Assembly (NCBI GenBank): GCA_947498935.1
Contig: CANMMM010000006.1
Location: forward strand, 1 to 64,000
Direction: 5' to 3'
From: an uncultured Aquimarina sp.
GTDB taxonomy: Bacteria; Bacteroidota; Bacteroidia; Flavobacteriales; Flavobacteriaceae
Length of the DNA: 64,000 nt
Under the pieces are notes generated by a model. The model was not told where the DNA came from. It saw only the letters and a program-made list of their open reading frames with translations, and made no database searches. Positions 25,785 through 33,432 of the stretch are shown here, piece by piece. Within the stretch, counting starts at the first letter, position 1, and each line of letters starts with the position of its first letter. Made by a program: the position numbers and the translations under genes.

Positions 25785-26948
25785 TTATTTTTTATTAAAC
25801 TTGTCTAGGATTTTTTCCATTTGTTTACCAGCTGCGGCTCTTCCTCCTAAACCGAATGAAAGGGCAATGGTAATGGCTACAGTACCCAAAGTAAGACCAA
25901 ATGCTAGGTTTATGATCTCATTAGCGATACCCATAGTACGTAATCCGATGGCTAGGAAGATGGCTATGATAGCCATTCTAAGGATGGAAGCGATGAACTT
26001 ATTACCTTCTTTCTTTGCAAAGTTTTCATACGCTAGGGTAGCAATCCAGTTTCCGATGGCTAAGATGATGAGTCCAAAAAGGATGTTACCTGCATAGTTA
26101 ATAACGGTGTGTAGAATGTCTGTGAGTCGTGTAAATTCTAATTTCTCTACGGCTGTTACGATTCCAAAAATAACGATAAAGAAGTATACAATATTTCCGA
26201 TCAGTTTTACAATATTGGCACTTCCTGTAATGCTGTTTAGGTTTATTTTCTGGAAGAAGTTATTTAGGTTCATGCTGTTTAGTAAGTCTTTTAGCAATTC
26301 GCTGATAAATCTACCTCCTATAATAAATACGATCAGGATGATGGCTGCAACCAATACTTTAGGTATCGCACTTAAAAAGGTTTGTAGCATGGCGGTAGCA
26401 GGCTCAGAGATAGCATCCATGTTTAGGATATTGAGTGCTGCGATCAGTAGGGGGATGAAAATAAAGATAAATACTACTTTTTTTAGAATCGCTACGAGGT
26501 CGATATTTTCGGGTAGTTTTAGCTTAGGAGTGAATTTCTGAATGGTATCTCCAGAAAGTCCTACTAATTCAGATACGATAGAAGCGAGCATATACCCTAT
26601 ATATCCTACAAGTCCAGCTCCTATAATATTAGGGATGAATCCTAGGAAACCACTGAGCATGTGTTTTATAGGATCCATTACATTATTAATACCTAGTTTG
26701 TCTAATACTAATAGAAAGACAAAGATCATGATCAGGAAGTATAATAACTTGCCAATAAAGCTGGATAGTGTAACTTTATCACTTTTTAGCTTGTTATCGA
26801 TGCCTGTTTTTTTGATGAGTTTAGTGATTACTTTTTTGATAATATTGGCTATAAACCATCCTATAATTAGAATGATGATAGCGAGTAAGATGTTGGGGAT
26901 AAATTCTCCACTTGTGAAGTTTTTAAATAGATTGTTTAGATAGTCCAT
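25785..26948 (-). CDS. Mechanosensitive channel-like membrane protein (MscS/CmpX-related)
   Basis: 387 residues from the start at 26948 (MDYLNNLFKN); an upstream ATG at 27005 is less likely. There are at least five long hydrophobic segments: three repeated 'TM-helix' blocks of the form 'IIGWFIANIIKKVITKLIKK', then a C-terminal stretch 'GLTLGTVAITIALSFGLGGR' like the pore helix of the MscS superfamily. The soluble beta domain of true MscS is missing, as in CmpX-type proteins. Inner membrane; osmotic or membrane-tension function is a family inference. Divergent from rocD. Confidence 0.82.
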   Translation of the reverse strand: MDYLNNLFKNFTSGEFIPNILLAIIILIIGWFIANIIKKVITKLIKKTGIDNKLKSDKVTLSSFIGKLLYFLIMIFVFLLVLDKLGINNVMDPIKHMLSGFLGFIPNIIGAGLVGYIGYMLASIVSELVGLSGDTIQKFTPKLKLPENIDLVAILKKVVFIFIFIPLLIAALNILNMDAISEPATAMLQTFLSAIPKVLVAAIILIVFIIGGRFISELLKDLLNSMNLNNFFQKINLNSITGSANIVKLIGNIVYFFIVIFGIVTAVEKLEFTRLTDILHTVINYAGNILFGLIILAIGNWIATLAYENFAKKEGNKFIASILRMAIIAIFLAIGLRTMGIANEIINLAFGLTLGTVAITIALSFGLGGRAAAGKQMEKILDKFNKK

Positions 26949-27027
26949 ATAATTGTTATTTAATTTAAAAATGAAATTAATAGTTGCAACAAATATGTGG
27001 GGCATATAAATATACCATTAATAATGT

Positions 27028-27075
27028 AAAATCGATAAAAAGCTTTTAAAATCGATGAAAATGCTTTTATATTTG
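27028..27075 (+). promoter_or_regulatory. rocD promoter with an upstream tandem 20/21-bp repeat
   Basis: TATATTTG at 27068-27075 matches the TAnnTTTG box, about 90 bp before the rocD ATG. Directly upstream are two tandem units, AAAATCGATAAAAAGCTTTT (27028) and AAAATCGATGAAAATGC plus TTTT (27048), each with an ATCGAT core. The repeat covers the minus-33 region, so it may be a regulator site. Confidence 0.5.
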
Positions 27076-27165
27076 TGGTCTTACAGTACTTCTCATGGAT
27101 GATTTCTCTCCTGTATTATGTATCAAAGAAGGAATCGAATAAGTTTTATTTTAATACGTGAATAC

Positions 27166-28446
27166 ATGGCAATTTTAGATAAAAAGTCATCACAGCATTC
27201 AATTGATTTAGAAAATAAGTATGGAGCTCATAATTATCACCCCCTACCAGTAGTACTGAGTAAAGGTGAAGGTGTATATGTATGGGATGTAGAGGGTAAA
27301 AAGTATTATGATTTTTTAAGCGCCTATTCGGCGGTTAATCAGGGACACTGCCATCCTAAAATTGTGGGGGCAATGACCGCACAGGCACAACAGCTCACAC
27401 TGACTTCTAGGGCGTTTTATAACGACCAATTGGGGGTTTATGAGCAATTCGTGACTTCGTATTTTGGTTTCGATAAGATATTACCGATGAATACGGGGGC
27501 AGAGGCTGTAGAAACTGCACTTAAAATCTGTAGAAAATGGGCGTATGAGAAAAAAGGAATTCCAGAGAATGAAGCGCAAATTATCGTATGTAACAATAAT
27601 TTTCATGGAAGGACTACTACGATTATCTCTTTTTCTAACGATCCTGTGGCTAGGGCTAATTTTGGTCCCTATACTGAGGGATTTATAAAAATAGAATATG
27701 ATAATCTACAGGCATTAGCGACTGCCCTGGAAACTCATGATACGATCGCAGGGTTTCTGGTAGAACCGATACAGGGAGAAGCTGGGGTATATGTGCCTTC
27801 TGATACGTATCTAAAGGAAGCCAAGGCGCTGTGCGAGAAACACAATGTATTATTCATAGCGGATGAAGTACAAACAGGAATTGCGCGTACGGGTAGGTTA
27901 CTAGCTACTTGCGGTAATTGTAGTTGTCCAGAAAAGAATTGTTCTGGCACGCCTGATGTAAAACCTGATATTTTAATCTTAGGAAAGGCACTGAGTGGTG
28001 GCGCGTATCCTGTTTCTGGTGTATTGGCGAATGATCCAATTATGGAGGTGATTCGTCCAGGGAATCACGGGAGTACCTTTGGAGGGAATCCTGTAGCGGC
28101 GGCTGTGGCTATTGCTGCGTTAGAGGTGGTAAGAGATGAGCAACTGGCTGTAAACGCAGCTGTATTAGGGGAATTGTTTAGAGCGGAATTAGCAGCGTAT
28201 ATAGAAACGTCTTCTATCGTGAGTTTGGTACGTGGAAAAGGACTGCTTAATGCGATTGTGATCAATGATCACGAAGAGAGTGAAACGGCTTGGAATATAT
28301 GCGTAGCGCTAAAAGAAAATGGCTTGTTGGCTAAACCTACTCATGGTAATATCATTCGTTTTGCACCTCCATTGGTGATGACTAAAGAAGAGTTACTGGA
28401 TTGTGTACGTATCATTACGGATACCTTACAGCAATTCGAACCCTAA
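27166..28446 (+). CDS. rocD: Ornithine aminotransferase
   Basis: 426 residues from the start at 27166 (MAILDKKSS); the ATG at 27118 adds an unlikely 16-residue extension. Class III aminotransferase signature: 'FIADEVQTGIARTGRLL', PLP lysine in 'LILGKALSGGAYPVSG', 'NTGAEAVETALKICRKW' and 'NFHGRTTTIISFS'. It converts ornithine and 2-oxoglutarate to glutamate semialdehyde and glutamate in arginine/proline metabolism. Between 'RTGRLLAT' and 'DVKPDILI' there is a short insert with four cysteines (CGNCSCPEKNC), unusual for the enzyme and possibly metal-binding. A terminator follows at 28462. Confidence 0.95.
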   Translation: MAILDKKSSQHSIDLENKYGAHNYHPLPVVLSKGEGVYVWDVEGKKYYDFLSAYSAVNQGHCHPKIVGAMTAQAQQLTLTSRAFYNDQLGVYEQFVTSYFGFDKILPMNTGAEAVETALKICRKWAYEKKGIPENEAQIIVCNNNFHGRTTTIISFSNDPVARANFGPYTEGFIKIEYDNLQALATALETHDTIAGFLVEPIQGEAGVYVPSDTYLKEAKALCEKHNVLFIADEVQTGIARTGRLLATCGNCSCPEKNCSGTPDVKPDILILGKALSGGAYPVSGVLANDPIMEVIRPGNHGSTFGGNPVAAAVAIAALEVVRDEQLAVNAAVLGELFRAELAAYIETSSIVSLVRGKGLLNAIVINDHEESETAWNICVALKENGLLAKPTHGNIIRFAPPLVMTKEELLDCVRIITDTLQQFEP

Positions 28447-28461
28447 TCTAAGCGTAAGCAT

Positions 28462-28493
28462 AGCGCGCTACTATACGATGGTTAGTGCGCGCT
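28462..28493 (+). terminator. rocD terminator
   Basis: AGCGCGC (28462) pairs with GCGCGCT (ending 28493), extended by TACTA/TTAGT, followed by CTTTTAT. It lies 16 bp after the rocD stop. Confidence 0.8.
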
Positions 28494-28502
28494 CTTTTAT
28501 AT

Positions 28503-28662
28503 GAAGTGGTTTACATTTTTTTGATTTCAGCGAAAAATCAAGGTTTTGTGATCAAATACAGTGATTTTTTAGTGGGATAGTAGCACTCGAAAACTTAAAA
28601 ATTGCAAAATTTGAGTGTAAAAGATCGTTTTTATAGCACAATGAAAAAGTGTAAACCACTTC
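28503..28662 (+). mobile_element. Family B palindromic element (B3)
   Basis: 160 bp with inverted ends GAAGTGGTTTACA / TGTAAACCACTTC. Internal landmarks are GATTTCAGCGAAAAATC, GTGATCAAATACAGTGATTT and AAAGATCGTTTTTATAGCA. TAT lies on both sides. Its right end touches the stop codon region of the DUF2752 gene (stop at 28665). Confidence 0.85.
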
Positions 28663-28664
28663 TA

Positions 28665-28958
28665 TTACTGATTGTGAATATGTATTACCTTCATTTTAAA
28701 AAGATAACTGATAATGATGGTGATAACGGTGATGGTGATCAGTAGGATACGAATATGTTTGTCGTATTTTAGTAGTATCCAAAAACGACTGATCATAAAT
28801 ACTAGTAGTAGTATCAGTGGATAGACAGCAGGATACATGTAGAATGCTGCTTGGAATTCTCCTTGCAGGAGTAGCATAACAGATCGTTGTAATCCGCAGC
28901 CTAAACAGTCAATACCGAATAGTTTTTTATTGAGACAGGGGAGCATGTATTTTTCCAT
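28665..28958 (-). CDS. DUF2752 domain-containing small membrane protein
   Basis: 97 residues. The family motif 'PCLNKKLFGIDCLGCGLQRS' is at the N-terminus, followed by two hydrophobic helices ('YPLILLLVFMISRFWILL', 'ILLITITVITIIISYLF'). The CxGCG-x-x-R pattern defines DUF2752, an inner-membrane family of unknown function common in Bacteroidota. Single gene, bracketed by family B elements on both sides. Confidence 0.88.
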   Translation of the reverse strand: MEKYMLPCLNKKLFGIDCLGCGLQRSVMLLLQGEFQAAFYMYPAVYPLILLLVFMISRFWILLKYDKHIRILLITITVITIIISYLFKMKVIHIHNQ

Positions 28959-29006
28959 GCAGTTATTTTTTTGATGAAAGATACATAGAAGTGATGTAAT
29001 ACTGTA

Positions 29007-29157
29007 GAGATGGTGTGTACTTTTTCGATTTCAGCGACAATCGAAGATGTTGTGACCAACTACAGTGTTTTCTTGTAAGATAGCGGCGCTCGAAAACTCA
29101 AAAATCATAAAATTTGGATGTAGAAGATGGGTTTTATTACCAATTGTATACTATTTC
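29007..29157 (+). mobile_element. Family B palindromic element (B4, decayed)
   Basis: Shares TTTCGATTTCAGCGACAATC, GTGACCAACTACAGTG, TAGCGGCGCTCGAAAACTC and AAAATTTGGATGTAGAAGAT with B3 and B7. The ends (GAGATGGTGTGTAC / GTATACTATTTC) retain only a loose inverted match. Confidence 0.7.
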
Positions 29158-29171
29158 TATAATCTAAGGTT

Positions 29172-29261
29172 GCGTTAGGGATAGGAGCGGCATCCTTTTT
29201 TGTTTTCCTAAAAAAAAACAAAAAAGATACAGCGGATAGCCCGACCCTTGTGGTAACGCCC
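29172..29261 (+). repeat. Dispersed intergenic repeat, family A (copy A6)
   Basis: GCGTTAGGGATAGGAGCGG ... GGATAGCCCGACCCTTGTGG ... TAACGCCC; the T-arm/A-arm variant, nearly identical to A1. 90 bp. Confidence 0.87.
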
Positions 29262-29279
29262 AAAATATCTATATTTTTG
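29248..29279 (+). promoter_or_regulatory. Promoter partly built from repeat A6
   Basis: TTG at 29248-29250 (inside A6) and TATTTTTG at 29272-29279 are 21 bp apart, within the Bacteroidota range. The ATG of the next gene is only four bases after the minus-7 box, implying a leaderless or very short-leader mRNA. Confidence 0.5.
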
Positions 29280-29283
29280 TAGC

Positions 29284-29499
29284 ATGAATGGAACGAAACT
29301 AAAAAGAATAGGTAGCACACTATTGATAGTGGTGGGTGGTAGTGCTTTGCTTTATGAATTAGCGTCTACTACTAAAAATTATTACGTACAGAGTATTGGG
29401 ATTGTATGTCTTATGGGAGGGTTGTTTTTAATGAATACGACCTTAACGTCTAGGACTACGGATACAGAGACCAATTTTTTTGAACAAGAAGAAGAATAG
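29284..29499 (+). CDS. Small two-helix membrane protein, unknown function
   Basis: 71 residues: a basic N-terminus (NGTKLKRIG), two hydrophobic segments (about 11-27 and 36-53) joined by 'ASTTKNYYVQS', and a polar acidic tail ending FEQEEE. It stands eight bases before the Smr gene on the same strand, so the two are surely co-transcribed. I do not recognise a named family. Confidence 0.75.
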   Translation: MNGTKLKRIGSTLLIVVGGSALLYELASTTKNYYVQSIGIVCLMGGLFLMNTTLTSRTTDTETNFFEQEEE

Positions 29500-29507
29500 T
29501 ACTACTA

Positions 29508-30059
29508 ATGGAATTAAAAATAGGCGATAGGGTAAGCGTGCTGGATGAGCCGATCAGTGGTACTGTGTTGGCGATTCAGGGAACAGAGGTTACGATTGGT
29601 TCCGAGGACGGTTTTGATATGGTGTTCTCTAGTCATGAATTGGTTAAAGAGCATTCGGATACATTGCTTACTCCTTCGTATGACGAGGTGCAAAAACAGG
29701 TACAGCACAAAGAGGTGTTTAAGAAAAAACCGAAACGCCCAGTGGTAAAACCAAAACGGAATGAAGTGCCGCCTATGGAGGTGGATTTACATATTCATAA
29801 GTTGGTGAAATCTACTAAAGGGATGACGAATCATGATATTGTAACCTTGCAATTGGATACTGCTAAACGACAACTAGATTTTGCGATACGTAAAAGAATT
29901 CCTAGGGTGGTGTTTATCCACGGAGTAGGACAGGGGGTGCTGAAAGAAGAACTTTCTTATGTGCTGGGTAGATATGACAACATAAGCATCTCTGATGCAG
30001 ATTATAAAAAATACGGTCTAGGGGCTATGGAAGTGTATATTATCCAGAATCCTAAATAA
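29508..30059 (+). CDS. Smr domain-containing protein (MutS2 C-terminal type)
   Basis: 183 residues. The N-terminus (1-50) is a small beta-rich KOW/SH3-like part ('KIGDRVSVLDEPISGTVLAI'). A basic linker with 'KKKPKRPVVKPKR' follows, then an Smr domain with 'VDLHIHKL', 'RVVFIHGVGQGVLKEEL' and a closing 'GLGAMEVYI'. The DxH and HGxGxG motifs are the Smr nuclease signatures. Stand-alone Smr proteins are linked to RNA or DNA cleavage and to ribosome rescue in other bacteria; the role here is not shown. Ends four bases from a convergent gene. Confidence 0.88.
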   Translation: MELKIGDRVSVLDEPISGTVLAIQGTEVTIGSEDGFDMVFSSHELVKEHSDTLLTPSYDEVQKQVQHKEVFKKKPKRPVVKPKRNEVPPMEVDLHIHKLVKSTKGMTNHDIVTLQLDTAKRQLDFAIRKRIPRVVFIHGVGQGVLKEELSYVLGRYDNISISDADYKKYGLGAMEVYIIQNPK

Positions 30060-30063
30060 GAGA

Positions 30064-30594
30064 TTAATCGGCTACTTCTACTACATCAGATCCGAGGATA
30101 AATATTTCTCGGCGTACAGATAGTCCACTACCAGATAGGGTTACGTCGTTGAGCGTAACTGTTCTGGTATATGTCTTGTCGGATATGAGGGTATAGCTGA
30201 TTTCTATCGTTCCATTGGTACTTATGAGTTCTTCTGTTACTGAAGCACTACTAGGTGGTATACTGTTACAGAAATAGGTGTCTCCTTCTATAGGGGTACT
30301 AAACACTCTGTATGTAAATTGATTGGTAGAGGTGTTTAAGGCTATTGTAGTGGGTTCTGTAAGTGATATATCTGCACTCTCGGGAGTATTATCGAAAGTA
30401 GAACTTGTAAAATTGACGAATAATACGCGATTTTCTTCAGGGTCTATTTTGTAAAAAACAAAGGTTCTGCTGTTTGGGTTTGTACAGTTTTCTAAAGTTC
30501 CGTTAAAATCAACAGAAATATCAATGATATCTCCCTCGCTACAGCTACTTACTACTGCTAAACATGCGATGAATATGCACAATCTATAGATCAT
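30064..30594 (-). CDS. Lipoprotein, short paralogue of the neighbouring TSP3 lipoprotein
   Basis: 176 residues with lipobox 'VVSSC' and acidic residues after Cys. The mature part matches the upstream neighbour in order: 'EGDIIDISVDF', 'FVFYKID', 'YRVFSTP', 'YFCNSIPP', 'SVTEELISTNGT', then a strand-rich end. It lacks the Asp-rich insert of that paralogue. Two conserved cysteines probably form a disulfide. Function unknown; cell-envelope location inferred. It lies 23 bp downstream of the paralogue in one operon. Confidence 0.75.
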   Translation of the reverse strand: MIYRLCIFIACLAVVSSCSEGDIIDISVDFNGTLENCTNPNSRTFVFYKIDPEENRVLFVNFTSSTFDNTPESADISLTEPTTIALNTSTNQFTYRVFSTPIEGDTYFCNSIPPSSASVTEELISTNGTIEISYTLISDKTYTRTVTLNDVTLSGSGLSVRREIFILGSDVVEVAD

Positions 30595-30617
30595 AGTGTG
30601 TTATTTAATTACGTATT

Positions 30618-31646
30618 TTAATTAGATATATCCCTTACTAGGTCTCTAAACCCAAATGAAAATCGATCTTCTGTAAAATCATCTGAATTTTCACTAAATA
30701 GGAGCTCTGTGATGATAAGTGTGGTTCTGTAAGTGGTGCTCACAGTATTTTTGGCACTAGGCTCTTGTACAGTAGATACAGTATCTGGATCATCAATAGT
30801 AGGAATGCCATCGCCATCATCATCATCATCTAAATAATTGAATATACCGTCTCCGTCTGTATCATCATTTCTGGGATTACCATCGCCATTAATGTCTTCA
30901 TTTCGGGTTAGGATACCGTCTCCATCATCATCGTCATCTTTATAATTAGGAATACCGTCTTCGTCTGTATCTAAAAAACTATCGTCATTAGGGTCTCCAT
31001 TTGGCAATTCGATGCTAGTGAGTATGTTATCATTATCATCGTCTTGGTCTTTAAAATCTGGTATACCGTCTGCGTCTGTATCATAGCCAGCTTCGATACT
31101 CATGTTTTCGTCTCCGATACTGCTGTCCGCCATAGCATCGTCTAAATAATTAGGTATTCCGTCTAGATCAGGATCATCTTGTGGGTCTATTTCATTAGGC
31201 CCTTCTAATAAGAGGTCTACTCCGTCTTTATCATCCTCATCTACGATTGTATTTTCTATAGTAGCTGTACCAGCGATGCTCATTAATTCTTCGGTTACTG
31301 TAATGGTAGCATCGGGGATGTTATTACAGAAATACCCATTGGTGATAGCAGTGTTAAATTGTCTGTATATAAGTTGATTTGGAGCTTCGGTGTCTGCTAA
31401 ATCAATCACTATCGGTTCGGGAGTTTCTGCATTTTCTACATATGTGTCACTAAAGAAATTATAGGAAATGGCTTCTTCTGTGGCGCTATTAATTTTGTAA
31501 AATACAAATTCATTTTCTTTAGCCCCTCTGCATAATTGAAGAGTTGCTTCGTCGAATTCGAAACTGGTAATGATGATATCTCCATCATCACAGGATATAT
31601 ATAGCAGTAAGCATGCTAAAACGTAACAAAGGTGTCTCACGAGCAA
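30618..31646 (-). CDS. Lipoprotein with an inserted calcium-binding thrombospondin type 3 region
   Basis: 342 residues, lipobox 'LLLYISC' and 'DDGDIIITSFEF' after it. The first 145 residues align with the next gene (FVFYKIN, YRQFNTA, YFCNNIPD, TVTEELMS). Residues about 150-285 are thrombospondin type 3 repeats with four or more copies of the D-x-D-x-DGIPxxxDxDDDxDGI form, which bind Ca2+. The last 55 residues again resemble the paralogue's C-terminus. The Asp-rich block therefore looks inserted into a duplicated domain. Surface display is likely from the acidic residues after Cys. Promoter region is shared with the cysteine desulfurase. Confidence 0.82.
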   Translation of the reverse strand: MLVRHLCYVLACLLLYISCDDGDIIITSFEFDEATLQLCRGAKENEFVFYKINSATEEAISYNFFSDTYVENAETPEPIVIDLADTEAPNQLIYRQFNTAITNGYFCNNIPDATITVTEELMSIAGTATIENTIVDEDDKDGVDLLLEGPNEIDPQDDPDLDGIPNYLDDAMADSSIGDENMSIEAGYDTDADGIPDFKDQDDDNDNILTSIELPNGDPNDDSFLDTDEDGIPNYKDDDDDGDGILTRNEDINGDGNPRNDDTDGDGIFNYLDDDDDGDGIPTIDDPDTVSTVQEPSAKNTVSTTYRTTLIITELLFSENSDDFTEDRFSFGFRDLVRDISN

Positions 31647-31824
31647 CTGTTTTTAGACAATCATTTTTAATGTACACCCGATGGATGTATTCATAAAGAC
31701 GAATGAAATTATGATATGTCGCGAAAATATATGTTTATGCTCTGAAAACAAAAGGTATTCTTCTCAAAGATTCTAATATGCTATGAGGATAATACGTTTA
31801 TTTAGATTATTTTTGGGCTAAATA

Positions 31825-31841
31825 ATTATCATTTTGATAAT
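31825..31841. promoter_or_regulatory. Inverted repeat upstream of the cysteine desulfurase gene
   Basis: ATTATCA-TTT-TGATAAT, a perfect 7+7 bp inverted repeat 66 bp before the start codon. It could be an operator; the AT-rich TGATAAT arms recall half-sites of Fur-type regulators, but the spacing is not that of a full Fur box. Confidence 0.4.
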
Positions 31842-31906
31842 GAATATGTGTAATTGCTGTGTTTACAGTAATTTGAGTGTTTGTTTTACTATTTTTTTTG
31901 GGTAAT

Positions 31907-33052
31907 ATGCAAAAAGTGTATTTTGATAATGCAGCAACGACACCACTGAGACCAGAGGTGATCGAAAAAATGACAACAGTATTGCGAGAGGATTATGGTA
32001 ATCCTTCTTCTACACATGGATTTGGTAGATCGGCAAAAAATCATTTAGAACAGGCACGAAAAAATATAGCTTCTTATCTGGGGGTGACTGCAGCTGAAAT
32101 AACGTTTACTTCTGGGGGTACCGAAGCGGATAATTTAGTACTTAATAGTGCTGTCAGAGATCTTAGCGTAACACATATTATTACTTCTAAGGTAGAGCAT
32201 CACGCTGTATTACATACATTACAAGAGTTAGAGCGCAAAACTGCATTGCAGCTTAGTTATGTAGCTGTTCAGAACAATGGAGCTATTGATTATACACATT
32301 TAGAAACGTTATTGGACACTGCTACAGACAAAACCTTGGTTAGCTTGATGCATGTAAATAACGAAATAGGAACTATTTTGGATATTGATAGAGTAGGTAT
32401 GCTCTGCAGGCAATATGATGCGTTATTCCATAGTGATATGGTGCAATCTATAGGACATTTGCCTATTGATTTAGGAAAAACAGCTGTGGATTTTGCTGCA
32501 GCAAGTGCGCATAAATTTCATGGCCCTAAGGGAGTAGGGTTTGCATATATCAAAAAAAGCTCAGGGATTCAACCATTAATTTATGGTGGACAACAAGAAA
32601 GAGGGTATAGAGGAGGAACAGAAGGAGTACATAACATCGTAGGTATGGAGGAAGCACTACGTATAGCTTATGAAAATATGGAAAACGAAAAGACTCATAT
32701 AGCTCAATTAAAATCCTATTTTATAACACAAATCCAGAAAAAATTACCCATAGTTTCTTTTAATGCAGATTGTACTGTAGCTACACATTGTACGTATACC
32801 TTACTCAATGTATCCATTCCTATGCCATCTGATAAAGCAGGGATTTTATTATTCCAATTAGATATTCATGGTATAGCATGTTCTAAAGGGAGTGCTTGCC
32901 AGAGTGGGAGTCATCAGGGATCTCATGTATTAGCAGAGATTTTAGATATGGAAGCATTATCGAATCCCTCTATTCGTTTTTCTTTTTCTGCATTTAATAC
33001 TATAGAAGAAGTGGAGTATGTAGTTGATACCTTAGGTACGCTAATAGGATAG
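31907..33052 (+). CDS. Cysteine desulfurase (NifS/IscS family)
   Basis: 381 residues from the start at 31907 (MQKVYFDNAATTPLRPEV); a GTG at 31877 is unlikely. Class V aminotransferase fold with 'FTSGGTEADN', PLP lysine in 'SAHKFHGPKG' and catalytic Cys in 'CSKGSACQSGS'. It mobilises sulfur from cysteine for Fe-S clusters or other sulfur carriers. The gene is alone, not in an isc/suf operon, so its acceptor is unknown. It converges on the TonB-dependent receptor, with nested repeats B5/A7 between them. Confidence 0.93.
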   Translation: MQKVYFDNAATTPLRPEVIEKMTTVLREDYGNPSSTHGFGRSAKNHLEQARKNIASYLGVTAAEITFTSGGTEADNLVLNSAVRDLSVTHIITSKVEHHAVLHTLQELERKTALQLSYVAVQNNGAIDYTHLETLLDTATDKTLVSLMHVNNEIGTILDIDRVGMLCRQYDALFHSDMVQSIGHLPIDLGKTAVDFAAASAHKFHGPKGVGFAYIKKSSGIQPLIYGGQQERGYRGGTEGVHNIVGMEEALRIAYENMENEKTHIAQLKSYFITQIQKKLPIVSFNADCTVATHCTYTLLNVSIPMPSDKAGILLFQLDIHGIACSKGSACQSGSHQGSHVLAEILDMEALSNPSIRFSFSAFNTIEEVEYVVDTLGTLIG

Positions 33053-33086
33053 TATCATTGTTTTTAATAAGTGTCTTTTTGTGAAG

Positions 33087-33398
33087 GAAGTGATGTGAAC
33101 TTTTTCAATTTATTATAATTTTACTTTGTTATTTTAGGGCGTTACCACAAGGGTCGGGCTTTCCGCTACAATTCCTCGCTACTCCTATGGTCGTAGCTGT
33201 GGGATTTTCGCTGCAATCCCTAACGCAAATCAATACTACTCGCTAAGATGACAAAGTAGGAATAAAAACGATTTTGTTACTCAAATTTTATAACATTTGA
33301 GTTCAGTAACGCTAAGCTGTAACTAAAACATCACTGCATTTGAATTTGATCGTAACATCTTTGTTTTTTGCTGAAATCAAAAAAGTATAGACCTCTTC
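33087..33398 (-). mobile_element. Family B palindromic element (B5) interrupted by family A copy A7
   Basis: Read on the minus strand it starts GAAGAGGTCTATAC and contains GATTTCAGC, GTTACGATCAAATTC and AAACGATTTT-type landmarks of family B. The other end (plus strand GAAGTGATGTGAACTTTTT) is the matching terminal repeat. Between TTCAATTT and GGAATAAAAACGATTTT lies an extra segment that includes A7. Confidence 0.65.
33139..33228 (-). repeat. Dispersed intergenic repeat, family A (copy A7), inside B5
   Basis: GGGCGTTACCACAAGGG ... GTGGGATTTTCGC ... AATCCCTAACGC, 90 bp with intact ends. It is flanked by TTACTTTGTTA and TGACAAAGTA, a further short inverted pair. Confidence 0.83.
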
Positions 33399-33432
33399 AG
33401 TATTTTGTTTGCATAATTAATTTATTCTACTA

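Larger units (their letters stand above)
28959..29283. other. 325-bp divergent spacer holding repeats B4 and A6
   Basis: Almost fully occupied by the decayed family B copy at 29007-29157 and the intact family A copy at 29172-29261. A promoter for the plus-strand gene at 29284 overlaps the right edge of A6. Confidence 0.6.

Noticed and set aside
30780..31200. GAT/ATC-rich stretch as a DNA tandem repeat or CRISPR-like array
   Set aside because: It encodes the thrombospondin type 3 Asp repeats; there are no constant repeats with unique spacers.
31825..31841. A true Fur box
   Set aside because: The arms resemble half-sites, but the 19-bp Fur layout is not met; it is reported only as an inverted repeat.
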